A stretch of 64,000 nt of DNA from Marivivens sp. LCG002 (GTDB lineage: Bacteria > Pseudomonadota > Alphaproteobacteria > Rhodobacterales > Rhodobacteraceae). Each line of letters begins with the position of its first letter. Position 1 is the first letter of the stretch. The translations under genes and the position numbers were made by a program. The notes below the pieces were generated by a model that was not told where the DNA came from, ran no database searches, and saw nothing but the letters and a program-made list of their open reading frames with translations. This document shows positions 7,254 to 16,490 of this stretch, piece by piece. The stretch lies in contig NZ_CP127165.1 in the NCBI RefSeq assembly GCF_030264275.1, forward strand, positions 2,781,501-2,845,500, in the 5' to 3' direction.

Positions 7254-10200
7254 GTGACTGTACGGCCTCAATTTCTCAAGATCCTTGTTCACCTGTTGAA
7301 TTCAACGGCATTGGTCACGTTTGCCCAAGCGCAAGACCTTCCTGATCTGGCGTCGATCCAAAGCGGCGCGGCCAGCATCAGCCAAGACGGCAGCCGTTTT
7401 GTCATCCAGCAAGCAGACCCGACACTCCATCTCGATTGGAACAGTTTCAATATCGGAGATGGCAAATCGGTTGAATTCCAACAGCCGAGTGAAGCGTCGA
7501 TCGCGCTCAATTCCATTCTGTCCGAAAGCCCGTCACAGATCGACGGGGCCCTCACGGCTAACGGCAAGGTATTTTTCTCGAATCCCAACGGGATTGTTTT
7601 CGGCCCCAATGCGCGAGTGGATGTCGGTAGTCTTTTGGCCACGACCCATGCACTTGGCGAGACTGCGGATGGAAGCTTTACGCTCTCCTCTTCGGGAGGG
7701 GGATCGGTCATCAACCTCGGGCAACTTGAAGGGTTGAACATCGCGTTGATCGGCCGTGATGTGCGCAATGATGGACAAATCCTGTCACGCAATGGAACGG
7801 TCAATCTTTTTGCGGGATCCGACATCGAGGTTGCCTTTGACGATGCGGGGCTGCTCCATGCGACGATCAGGGCCGACGATGTTCTCGGGACCGTCGAAAA
7901 TCGCGGTGTGATCGATGCGGGCGAAGGCACGGTCCGATTGCAGGCCAGCGCCAGCGAAGCGGTCGTCGCTTCGACCATCGGCGGAGGAGCGGCGGGGGCA
8001 ACCCAGTTGGTCACGCAGAACGGCGTTCTGAAGCTTGTGCGCAGCACAGGCAAGATCAGCGGCCGCACCGTTTCGATCAACGCGGGCCAGAGAGGTGGGG
8101 TCCAGATCGGAAACTCGATTTCGGTCGCCAATCCCAACGCCTCGGGCGGAGTGATCACGATCACGGGCAAAGACGTCACGCTTTTGTCGGGCGCTTTGCT
8201 TGACGCACGTGGCGCAAGCGGTGGGGGAACGGTCCATGTGGGCGGGGGCTGGCAAGGCAGCGGCGACATGGATCAAGCCACCTTTGTGACGATGGAGGCA
8301 GGGAGCCGCATCGACGCAAGTGCGCTCACACGTGGAAACGGCGGAGAAATCGTTCTTTGGTCGGACATCGGGAACAGCGAAGGCCGGACCTCTGTTTCGG
8401 GAACGCTTACCGCGCGGGGCGGCGTGAACGGCGGTGACGGCGGGCGGATCGAAACCTCGGGACACACATTGGACTATGCGGGGATCGCCGTCGACACCAC
8501 GGGCGATGCCATGGGTCAGTGGCTTTTGGACCCGACCGACGTTACCATCGACGATGCGGCGGCCACGACGCTGGGCACCCAGCTCAACACGTCGAATGTC
8601 ACCGTTCAGGCCGACAACAACATCAACTTCACCTTTTCCAACGGGATCAAAAAAACCTCTGGGGCGGAGACGAAGTTGACTTTGACGGCCGGCAATACCA
8701 TCGGGTCCAGCCTTGCCAGCAGCAGCACGATCCAGCACAAGATCGAGGGCTCTGCCGGTTCGCCGCTTGCGATCGATATCAATGCGGGGACACGGTTCAA
8801 TCTCTACCGCGTTTATATCAATACCGAAGGGGCAGACGCCGCAGTCACGACCCAGAACTTCCAAGCCTACAATCAGAATGGCGTCGGTTGGGGGTTGTTT
8901 GCGAAAGACATCACGATCAACACCGATATTTTGGGACTGAACGGCACCAGCATGGACTCCGTCAACCGAGGTGTCCTGCGCGCAAGCGGCGATATCGACG
9001 TGACCATTTCGGGCAACATGTATCTGCTCTATCGGGCGACGGTGAATGCGGACGGAAATCTTACGATCAAGCTGACAGGGACGAACCGGACCTTGAACTA
9101 TCTGTCGTTGATGAATGGTTCAGCCTTGAAGACGACAAACGGCACGCTGAGCATCACGACGCCTGAACTTCGCAAGACACGTCTTAATTCGAACCCGAGT
9201 AGCTGGGGCTACGCGCTCGCGACCGAACTCAATTCGGGTAACGGGGACATGTCGCTCAACATCCAGAGTTTCAATACTGTCGATACTTCTCCAAATATGG
9301 TGGTGAAGGGTGCCGGAACCCTTACGATTGCACCGCTTACATCGAGTTTCTCATCGGATTTTTCGTGGAATGCGTTCTACAACACCAGCACGTTCTTTGA
9401 TTTCGGCGGGGCCTCGTTCACGGGCTACACGATTGGAAAACCGACCAACACCTCTCGCGTTTCAATCGATGCACCGATTTCCGCAGTCGGACCGATCACC
9501 ATCTATGGCGGGATCGTCGATGGCAGTGCAGCCCTTTCCACTTCGGATGCTTCCACGGGTGTAATTTCGATCAAGGCCGGGACCAACAATTACGGCGGCA
9601 CTCTTACCGTAGCCAACGGTGGCACGCTCGATCTTGATTTCGGAACGGCCACACAGGCCATCGATTTCACGAAATACGTCGGGGCTGGCACCATCAAGAT
9701 CAATTCCGATGGAACAGTCACCCAGCTCAACCCCATCGCGGTCACATCGCTTGCGTTCAAAGGCTCGGGCAATCTTTCCTTTACCGATCCGAACAATGCG
9801 ATTTCGAATTTCGCCGCAGGAAACGATGACGGCAGTCCCGTCGGAAATATCACGCTGGTCAATTCGGGGAGCTTTGCCGTCGACGAGATCAACCCTTCGG
9901 GCATTACCTCGAACGGGGCGGTGAGTCTTTCGACCGCGTCGGGCGATCTACGGGTCAACCGGAACATCCAAGGGGCGTCGATCACCTTGAACGCAGGACA
10001 AAACGCGGCTGCCGGAGACGCTGCGGGCGGGAATGTTGTCCTGAACGGAAACCCCAACCTGACGGCCACGAACGGAAGCGTGCGGATTTTCACGGGAAGC
10101 CTCGCGGGGAGTGCGGGTGTGAGCGACCTGATCGGTGTGGGGTCAGGCAACTTTCGCTATTACTCGGACGAGGTTGCGACCAACTACTCGGCCGCGCTTG

Positions 10201-11948
10201 GACAGGGCAGCTATGCGATCTATCGCGAACGGCCCACTGTGGTTTTCTCGGCCAACGATTGGTCGACGGTCTATGACGGGCAGACCAAGAGCGGTGGGAA
10301 CGGCTTTACCGTTTCGGGGCTCGTCAATTCGGACGCTCTGAGCGCCTTTGGCGGAGCGCTGGTTTATGGCGGCAGCTCTCAGGGCGCGCGGGACGTGGGA
10401 AGCTATACGATCACGCCATCGGGCTTTGCCGACCGCTTGGGCTATGCGATCAGTTACGGTTCCGCGAACCTGACGATCCAGTTGCCAGAGCAGCCCGTCC
10501 AAAACGTGACACCGACACCAACACTTCGCGCGGCGCCGCTTGCAAATATGGATACCGCCGAAACTCTCGGGATCGACGTCGACGGGTCTGTAAACGCGCC
10601 GCAAGACCAAGATGTGCTGGGACGGCTCGCGGGGCAAACGACGCGTGATGCACGAACCCCCAGTGCGGATTTGAACAGCCTCTTGCGATCGCAGGCTGCT
10701 CTCGGATCGCTCGAAGCCGAGGATTTTGCCACGCTCTTCGAGACCTATCGCGAAGTCCAGCTTGTGATCAGGAACGGGTTCTGGCGCAGCGCGATCGAAC
10801 TCCCCGAGTCGGCACCGCTCGGCACCGCGTTCAGTCTGGAGCGGCAGTCCACCCGCCCCGTTTCCATTTCGATCGGGGATCGAACATTTACGCCCGAGCA
10901 GGGCGAGGTCCTGTTGCTGGCCTTTGGGGAAAACGGCTGGGAAACGGCAGACGCGGAAGAAGAGACCGTTCTCGCCCTTGCGGAACAGTCCGAAGCTGAC
11001 GCGCCTCTGGACGCAGGACCGGGAAGCTCGGATGCGAACGACAACACGGTCAGCGGAACCGTCGGTAATCAGGGGAACGACAAGGACGTCGGCAATGCAG
11101 GCGGTGGTCGCGGACAGGGCAACCCGCGCGGGACTGACGATGCTGCGCCTGCGACGCCCAGCCCGAAACCCGTTGCGCCCGAAGATGATACCGTTCTTGC
11201 CCTTGCCGAGCAGCCCGAGGACGATGTGCCTCTGGACGCCGGACCGGGAAGCTCGGACGAGAACGACAACACGGTCAGCGGGACCATCGGTAATCAGGGC
11301 AACGACAAGGACGTCGGCAATGCAGGCGGCGGTCGTAGTGGCGAGAACGAACGGAGGGATGAAGAAGACCCGCGTTCCGAAGACGCCCCGACCAAGGAAC
11401 CTGTCACGGATCGCGAAACGCCCGAGGAGCCACGGGTCATTGTCCGTGTTCCTTTGGAAAAAGCACCCGAGACCATCATTCTGAAGACGGCCGAGACCCC
11501 CGAGGGGATCGTCGTTCAGAACAATGACCCCGTTGAAGTCGAAAAGGTTATCGAGATGATCGAGACCGCCGAGGATGAGGTTTTGACCGATATTCTTGTG
11601 CCCGGAGAGTTTGCCTCTGTCGGCGCTGCGGCAGATTTCCAAGATAACGAAGAGCGGAACATCGTAGCGCGGAAACTGGCGGAGGTGGCCGTCGAGGGGA
11701 CTGTTTTCGTCTATCAGATTTCGGGCGACACCTTCACTCACACGGACCCCACGGCTCAAATTACGATCTCTGCCGAACTTGGAAACGGGCAGGCACTTCC
11801 AAGCTGGATCCGTTTCGATCCCGTGCGGATGCGGCTTATCGGGGTAAGGCCCGATAATGCGCCCGATACACTCGCCATTACGTTGATCGGTCGTGACCAA
11901 TATGGGGATAGCGCGGAAACGCTGGTCCGCATAAAGTTGGGAGAATGA
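7254..11948 (+). CDS. TpsA-type exoprotein with filamentous-haemagglutinin secretion domain
   Basis: 1564 residues from a GTG start. A signal peptide (about 1-27, ending AQAQ) is followed by the two-partner secretion domain (about 30-150), with the typical NSFNIG and NPNGIVFGPNARVDVG motifs. A long beta-helix-like, Gly/Asn/Thr-rich region follows. Residues about 990-1080 resemble an MBG-type Ig-like domain (VYDGQTKSGG...). Two Asp/Gly/Asn-rich units 75 residues apart (from about 1252 and 1327) share GNQGNDKDVGNAGGGR. The C-terminal 80 residues look like a cadherin/He_PIG-type Ig fold. It is expected to be exported by Sec and then across the outer membrane by the TpsB at 12442-14010, to act as a surface adhesin or matrix protein. 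The start is uncertain because the ribosome site is weak. Confidence 0.85.
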   Translation: MTVRPQFLKILVHLLNSTALVTFAQAQDLPDLASIQSGAASISQDGSRFVIQQADPTLHLDWNSFNIGDGKSVEFQQPSEASIALNSILSESPSQIDGALTANGKVFFSNPNGIVFGPNARVDVGSLLATTHALGETADGSFTLSSSGGGSVINLGQLEGLNIALIGRDVRNDGQILSRNGTVNLFAGSDIEVAFDDAGLLHATIRADDVLGTVENRGVIDAGEGTVRLQASASEAVVASTIGGGAAGATQLVTQNGVLKLVRSTGKISGRTVSINAGQRGGVQIGNSISVANPNASGGVITITGKDVTLLSGALLDARGASGGGTVHVGGGWQGSGDMDQATFVTMEAGSRIDASALTRGNGGEIVLWSDIGNSEGRTSVSGTLTARGGVNGGDGGRIETSGHTLDYAGIAVDTTGDAMGQWLLDPTDVTIDDAAATTLGTQLNTSNVTVQADNNINFTFSNGIKKTSGAETKLTLTAGNTIGSSLASSSTIQHKIEGSAGSPLAIDINAGTRFNLYRVYINTEGADAAVTTQNFQAYNQNGVGWGLFAKDITINTDILGLNGTSMDSVNRGVLRASGDIDVTISGNMYLLYRATVNADGNLTIKLTGTNRTLNYLSLMNGSALKTTNGTLSITTPELRKTRLNSNPSSWGYALATELNSGNGDMSLNIQSFNTVDTSPNMVVKGAGTLTIAPLTSSFSSDFSWNAFYNTSTFFDFGGASFTGYTIGKPTNTSRVSIDAPISAVGPITIYGGIVDGSAALSTSDASTGVISIKAGTNNYGGTLTVANGGTLDLDFGTATQAIDFTKYVGAGTIKINSDGTVTQLNPIAVTSLAFKGSGNLSFTDPNNAISNFAAGNDDGSPVGNITLVNSGSFAVDEINPSGITSNGAVSLSTASGDLRVNRNIQGASITLNAGQNAAAGDAAGGNVVLNGNPNLTATNGSVRIFTGSLAGSAGVSDLIGVGSGNFRYYSDEVATNYSAALGQGSYAIYRERPTVVFSANDWSTVYDGQTKSGGNGFTVSGLVNSDALSAFGGALVYGGSSQGARDVGSYTITPSGFADRLGYAISYGSANLTIQLPEQPVQNVTPTPTLRAAPLANMDTAETLGIDVDGSVNAPQDQDVLGRLAGQTTRDARTPSADLNSLLRSQAALGSLEAEDFATLFETYREVQLVIRNGFWRSAIELPESAPLGTAFSLERQSTRPVSISIGDRTFTPEQGEVLLLAFGENGWETADAEEETVLALAEQSEADAPLDAGPGSSDANDNTVSGTVGNQGNDKDVGNAGGGRGQGNPRGTDDAAPATPSPKPVAPEDDTVLALAEQPEDDVPLDAGPGSSDENDNTVSGTIGNQGNDKDVGNAGGGRSGENERRDEEDPRSEDAPTKEPVTDRETPEEPRVIVRVPLEKAPETIILKTAETPEGIVVQNNDPVEVEKVIEMIETAEDEVLTDILVPGEFASVGAAADFQDNEERNIVARKLAEVAVEGTVFVYQISGDTFTHTDPTAQITISAELGNGQALPSWIRFDPVRMRLIGVRPDNAPDTLAITLIGRDQYGDSAETLVRIKLGE

Positions 11949-12445
11949 TAGTGAGAAAACTCTACCTTGGATCGCTTTTTCTTGCTCTCGGCGCGAGCGC
12001 TGTTTTCGCGCAAGCGGATTCGACCGTGACGACCGAAACCTATCGCGACTGGCTTTACAACTGTGCGACCGTAGCGAACGAAACCCGCTGCGAGGTGATG
12101 TCCAACCTTATGACGACCGAAGGCGCTGTTTTTGCCCAGATGAGTGTCCAGACCTCCAACGAGACCGCGGCTCCGCTGTTTCAGCTTGCTGTTCCGACCT
12201 TTGTCGATCTCAAGCGGGGAGTGTCTTTGTCGATCGAAGGGGGACAGAGTTACGATCTGGAGTTCAGTTTTTGCAACGGGCAAGCGTGCTTTGTCGCCGA
12301 GCCGCTGAGCGATCCCCTTTTGGAGGATCTCAAGAAGGCAAATAGAGCCGCGCTGAAACTCCGATCCATGACCAACGGGACCATCGAAGCGACATTTTCG
12401 CTTCTGGGCTTTTCGGCAGCGTTCGAGCGCTTGGACGCGGATTGA
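11945..12445 (+). CDS. IalB-like (invasion-associated locus B family) periplasmic protein
   Basis: 166 residues, with an N-terminal signal peptide (about 1-23, ...ASAVFAQA). The mature part has YRDWLYNCA early on, four cysteines in the IalB arrangement (C-x-x-x-x-x-x-x-x-C near the N-terminus, CNGQAC in the middle) and an FSLLGFSAAFERL end typical of the family, whose members are small envelope proteins with little-known function. The start overlaps the tpsA stop by four bases and its stop overlaps the tpsB start by four, so all three are translationally coupled. That position suggests a role in export or surface display of the TpsA protein, which is inference. Confidence 0.75.
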   Translation: MIVRKLYLGSLFLALGASAVFAQADSTVTTETYRDWLYNCATVANETRCEVMSNLMTTEGAVFAQMSVQTSNETAAPLFQLAVPTFVDLKRGVSLSIEGGQSYDLEFSFCNGQACFVAEPLSDPLLEDLKKANRAALKLRSMTNGTIEATFSLLGFSAAFERLDAD

Positions 12446-14010
12446 GGATGGCGCCGAGAGCACTCACCTGCGGCGTCGGTCTTTCTGTCGCTCTTCTCGC
12501 TTCAACCTCTGCAATGGGACAGGATAACGGGGGGTTCGTGCTGCGCGAGATCGTCTTTGTCGGCAATACGCTGGTCGAGAAAGAGGTTCTTGCCCAGAGC
12601 CTTGACGATCATCTCGGCCAGACGCTCACGGTCGAGACGCTTAACGAGATTACATCGCAAATCGGATTCACCTATCGCGATCTGGGATATTGGGCGGCGG
12701 CCTATCTTCCTGAGCAAACCATCGACAACGGCACGCTCACCATCGGAGTGGTAGAGGCGGTTTCCGGCGAGTTCCGCGCCAAGATGGACACGGAGCGCAG
12801 CAAGATCACCGAAGGGGACATTCTTTCGCTGATCATGTCGGGTCAGACGCGCGGTGCGTTTCTCGATATGGAAAAGCTTGAATACGGGATCGGCAAGGCG
12901 AACGAGATCGCAGGCGTGAACGTCACCGCGAACCTGAGCGCTGGCGAAGCCGAACGGGAAACGGATGTCGATGTCGTCGTAACAGACAGCGAGCTTTTGG
13001 CCGGCTCGATCGTGCTTGATAACCATGCAACGAGCGGGGCGCGGTTGTCTGGTCGCGTCGGATGGGAAAGCCCGTTCGGTTATGGCGAAGCGTTCAATCT
13101 CAGCTCGCAGATATCGCGGGAATCCTTCTCGCTCGATTTCGCGTCGAGTATCGGCGTCAACGGTAATCGCCAAAAGCTCCAGTTCGAGCTGGGCTATTCG
13201 GGATATCGGCTTGGCGGGGAATTTGCCGCGCTCGACATGACGGGCAACACAAAGCGGGCCGAGATCAGCCTCCAGAATATCGACATCGACAAAAGCGGTG
13301 ACATCCAGTCTCAGGCGCAGGTCTCTTTTTCGCGGGTCAATTCAACCAACAAGATCGGGAGTTTGACACAAACTTCGCGCATGACCTCGCTTACCGCTCA
13401 GGTCGACATATCCGCGCCAGCCACGCGCCAGCGCGACGCCTCGTTCGAAGCCCAGATTGCCGCAACGTTGGGGCGGCTGGATCTTAGGGTCGGATCGCTC
13501 TCCTATGAGAAGGATCAGGCTTCCCGCCGCTCGAACGGCACTTTCGCAAAGCTCCTTATGTCGTTGCAGGCGGAATTGCCGATCGAGACGGAAGCGGTTG
13601 TAACACTCGATGTTCGGGGCCAATTGGCATCGAAAAATCTGGATGGTGCGCAAAAGCTCGTTGTTGCGGGGCCTACCGCGCTCCAATCGCTCTCGATCGG
13701 CGAGTTGTCGGTCGATGACGGCTTTATCGGACGCGTCTCCTATGCGCGAAACCTCGAGAAAGGTGTGAAGGCCATCGCATTCGGCGAAGGTGCATTCGGC
13801 AGGATCAATCACCAAACATGGACGGGATGGGATGCAGGCAGCACGGGCAAGAGCAACACCTTCAGGGTGCTGGGGATTGGCGCGGGTCTGAATATCCCGC
13901 TTGAAAACAACGTGTCCTACGAATTATCCGCTGCGGTTCCGATCAGCACCAATCTTGACGGTATCTCGAAAGCACCGCGGCTTTGGGCGCAGGTGGCGTT
14001 CAATTTCTGA
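12442..14010 (+). CDS. TpsB (ShlB/FhaC-type) outer-membrane transporter
   Basis: 522 residues. Signal peptide about 1-28 (...STSAMGQ), a POTRA domain with LREIVFVGNTLVEKEVL, a second POTRA to about residue 180, then a 16-strand barrel ending in Phe (QVAFNF). This is the Omp85-superfamily partner that secretes the TpsA encoded upstream. Two signature motifs are changed. The loop-6 VRGY tetrad aligns with LQSL (residues 414-417, in GPTALQSLSIGELSVDDGF), and the barrel-wall FxDxG motif aligns with FGEGA (447-451). The overall alignment around both is otherwise good, so they are probably substitutions rather than misalignment. Confidence 0.85.
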   Translation: MRMAPRALTCGVGLSVALLASTSAMGQDNGGFVLREIVFVGNTLVEKEVLAQSLDDHLGQTLTVETLNEITSQIGFTYRDLGYWAAAYLPEQTIDNGTLTIGVVEAVSGEFRAKMDTERSKITEGDILSLIMSGQTRGAFLDMEKLEYGIGKANEIAGVNVTANLSAGEAERETDVDVVVTDSELLAGSIVLDNHATSGARLSGRVGWESPFGYGEAFNLSSQISRESFSLDFASSIGVNGNRQKLQFELGYSGYRLGGEFAALDMTGNTKRAEISLQNIDIDKSGDIQSQAQVSFSRVNSTNKIGSLTQTSRMTSLTAQVDISAPATRQRDASFEAQIAATLGRLDLRVGSLSYEKDQASRRSNGTFAKLLMSLQAELPIETEAVVTLDVRGQLASKNLDGAQKLVVAGPTALQSLSIGELSVDDGFIGRVSYARNLEKGVKAIAFGEGAFGRINHQTWTGWDAGSTGKSNTFRVLGIGAGLNIPLENNVSYELSAAVPISTNLDGISKAPRLWAQVAFNF

Positions 14011-14043
14011 GCAAAGTGCCGCGTTCGGGTATTGACGGGGTCG

Positions 14044-15399
14044 TCACCGAAGTTCGGGTAAGTGGAGGATCTGAGCCGACATCGGCGCAAGGCTACCGCC
14101 TGCCTCTCGAGTCTCGAAGAGAATGTCTCCTCCCAGAGCGAGATCGACCACATCCTCGGACCGATTGATCGCAACCACCAAATCCCCGCGACGATAGGCC
14201 AAGAGGCCCTTTTCGGCACGGATGACGTCGATCGGGCTTGCGCTCAGGGCGGGCCATGCGCGCCGAAGCGCGATAAGCTGTTTGAACATATCGCGAAGGG
14301 TCTCGTCGCGATAACCGCCGCTCCATGCCATGTCCTCGCGGTTTTCGGGCCAAACGCCGCCCCTTCGTCCGATTTCCTCGCCCCATGCGACGGTCGGAAT
14401 GCCCTCGATCGTGAAGAGCAGCGTTGCCGCCATGAGATAACGGTCGCGGTCGCCGCGCAGCATGGCCAGAAGGGTCGGCATATCGTGATTGGAGAGAAAC
14501 GGCGCCAAAAGCCCCGCCTCCCCGACATCGTGCCGCTTGGCGAGATAGCGTGAAAAACGGTCGGCCTGCTCGACACCGGTCAGGAATTTGAGCGTGCGGT
14601 CGCGGAACCCGAAGTCGAAGAGCGCGTCCAGCTCCCTATTCTCGAAATAGGGGGCGGCAAGATATTTGTCGCCGTCCCAGACTTCACCCAAGAGGAGGAA
14701 GTCGTCGCCAAGACGGTTGCGCACTTCTTGGGCATGGGCGCTCCAGAAGTCATGCGGGATATGTTTGACCGTATCGAGCCGAAAGCCGTCGAGCCCCACC
14801 CTCTCGGCAAGGCCGATATGGGCCTCGAACAGCATGTCCCGCACTTCTGGCAATTCGGTTCTCAGATCGGGAAGCCCCGCAAGGCACATGGTGATCTCGT
14901 CGCCGCCGCAGTCCTCGCCCTGCCTGAGCCACTCGGGACGTGTGGCGGTCCAGTCCGCGCCATAGCCGACATGATTATAGACCACGTCGAGAATGACCTT
15001 GATCCCTCTTGCATGGGCGGCAGATGTCAAAGCGGCAAGATCCGCTTCGGTGCCGTAGCGGGGATCGATGCGGGTGAAATCCTCGGCCCAATAGCCGTGG
15101 TGCGGGGCAAACGGACCATGGTCGCTCGGAACCGTGGTGGGGATCTGTGCGACGATCGGCGTGAGCCAGATCGCCGTTGCGCCAAGATCGGCAATCTCGC
15201 CAAGCTTCTCGCGCAACCCGACGAGATCTCCACCATGAAAGGCAAGCGGGTCGGCGGTATCCACGCCTTGGTTGTTCGCCGTATCGCCATCGGCAAAACG
15301 ATCCAGCATCACGAAATAGATCACCTCGTCGGACCAAGGCCTCTCCTCTGCACAAAGAGGGGTGGCTGCAAGTGTCAGAGCGAGGAAGGCCGCTTTCAC
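14044..15399 (-). CDS. Periplasmic alpha-amylase (GH13)
   Basis: 451 residues with a signal peptide (about 1-18, ending PLCAEE). The family's conserved regions are visible in order: DVVYNH (region I), GFRLDTVKH with the nucleophile Asp (II), LLGEVWDGD with the acid/base Glu (III) and FLSNHDMPT with the third Asp (IV). It should hydrolyse alpha-1,4-glucans to maltodextrins in the periplasm. The start codon overlaps the stop of malK by four bases, so it is coupled to the importer ATPase. It faces the tpsB gene tail to tail. Confidence 0.9.
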   Translation of the reverse strand: MKAAFLALTLAATPLCAEERPWSDEVIYFVMLDRFADGDTANNQGVDTADPLAFHGGDLVGLREKLGEIADLGATAIWLTPIVAQIPTTVPSDHGPFAPHHGYWAEDFTRIDPRYGTEADLAALTSAAHARGIKVILDVVYNHVGYGADWTATRPEWLRQGEDCGGDEITMCLAGLPDLRTELPEVRDMLFEAHIGLAERVGLDGFRLDTVKHIPHDFWSAHAQEVRNRLGDDFLLLGEVWDGDKYLAAPYFENRELDALFDFGFRDRTLKFLTGVEQADRFSRYLAKRHDVGEAGLLAPFLSNHDMPTLLAMLRGDRDRYLMAATLLFTIEGIPTVAWGEEIGRRGGVWPENREDMAWSGGYRDETLRDMFKQLIALRRAWPALSASPIDVIRAEKGLLAYRRGDLVVAINRSEDVVDLALGGDILFETREAGGSLAPMSAQILHLPELR

Positions 15400-16490
15400 G
15401 ACAAGAGGACCCCGCTTTCAGCATCGAAGAACCGAAGCTCGCGGGTGTCGAGCGAGAGGCCGACCTTGCTGCCGTCGGGCTGACGGAAGCGGCCCGCGAC
15501 GCGGGCGGTCACCGTCTTGGTGCCGAGCGCAAAATTCACATAGCTGTCGGCGCCCGTGATTTCGGTCATGGTGACGGTGACATCGGTGGTGCCCCTGCCC
15601 GCTTCGGTCAGCGACATTTGCTCGGGCCGGAACCCGACGATCACCCGCGCCTTGGACGCCAAAGCAGGATGGGGTGCATCGAGCATAACCACGTTCTCTT
15701 GTCCGAAATCGAGGAACCGCCCTTCGGAAACCACGGCCTCGACGAGGTTCATCGGAGGAGAGCCCATGAAATCGGCCACAAAGGTGTTGGCGGGGTGATC
15801 GTATATCTCTTCGGGGCTTCCGATTTGCTGGACGATCCCGTCCTTGAGAACGACGATCTTGGTGGCGAGCGTCATCGCCTCGATCTGGTCATGGGTCACA
15901 TAGACGATCGAGGTTTGCGTGGTCTGGTGAAGCCGCTTGATCTCGGCCCGCATTTCGACGCGCAACTTGGCATCAAGGTTGGACAGGGGTTCGTCGAACA
16001 AAAAGAGTGCAGGGTCACGCACAAGCGCGCGGCCCATCGCAACGCGCTGGCGCTGGCCACCCGAAAGCTGGCTCGGCTTGCGATCCAGAAGGTGGTCGAT
16101 CTGAAGCAGCTTGGACACTTCGGCGACCTTTTCTGCGATCAGCGACTTGGCGACTTTGCGGACTTTCATGCCAAAGCCGATGTTCTCGGCGACCGACATC
16201 GTGGGATAGAGCGCATAGGACTGGAACACCATCGCGATATCGCGGTCACGCGGCGGGACGCGCGTTACGTCATACCCGTTGATCGACAGGGTGCCGCTGG
16301 TGATCTCTTCCAAACCCGCGATGCAGTTGAGAAGCGTGGATTTCCCGCACCCCGAAGGCCCGACAAGCACGAGGAAATCCCCTTGCTCCATCGAGATGTC
16401 GATCCCTTTGAGAACGTCAACGGGGCCATAACTTTTGCGAAGTTGTTCGGTCGAGAGCGCTTTGGTCATCTGGTCGGGTCTCATGTCCAT
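15396..16490 (-). CDS. malK: Maltose/maltodextrin ABC transporter ATP-binding protein MalK
   Basis: 364 residues. Walker A GPSGCGKST, signature LSGGQRQRVAMGRA, Walker B ALFLFDEPLSNLDAK and the H-loop VTHDQIEAM are present, followed by a C-terminal TOBE/OB regulatory domain (about 240-360), the layout of the MalK/UgpC group. It powers the MalFG permease encoded on the other strand. Its 5' end overlaps the regulator gene by about ten bases; in-frame ATGs at 16484 and 16469 are alternative starts. The call as malK rests on the neighbouring malE, malF and malG. Confidence 0.85.
   Translation of the reverse strand: MDMRPDQMTKALSTEQLRKSYGPVDVLKGIDISMEQGDFLVLVGPSGCGKSTLLNCIAGLEEITSGTLSINGYDVTRVPPRDRDIAMVFQSYALYPTMSVAENIGFGMKVRKVAKSLIAEKVAEVSKLLQIDHLLDRKPSQLSGGQRQRVAMGRALVRDPALFLFDEPLSNLDAKLRVEMRAEIKRLHQTTQTSIVYVTHDQIEAMTLATKIVVLKDGIVQQIGSPEEIYDHPANTFVADFMGSPPMNLVEAVVSEGRFLDFGQENVVMLDAPHPALASKARVIVGFRPEQMSLTEAGRGTTDVTVTMTEITGADSYVNFALGTKTVTARVAGRFRQPDGSKVGLSLDTRELRFFDAESGVLLS

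Noticed and set aside
10143-11900. 585-codon open frame antisense to tpsA
   Set aside because: A GC-rich third-position shadow, with no ribosome site or domain; the sense frame has clear secretion and Ig-like motifs.
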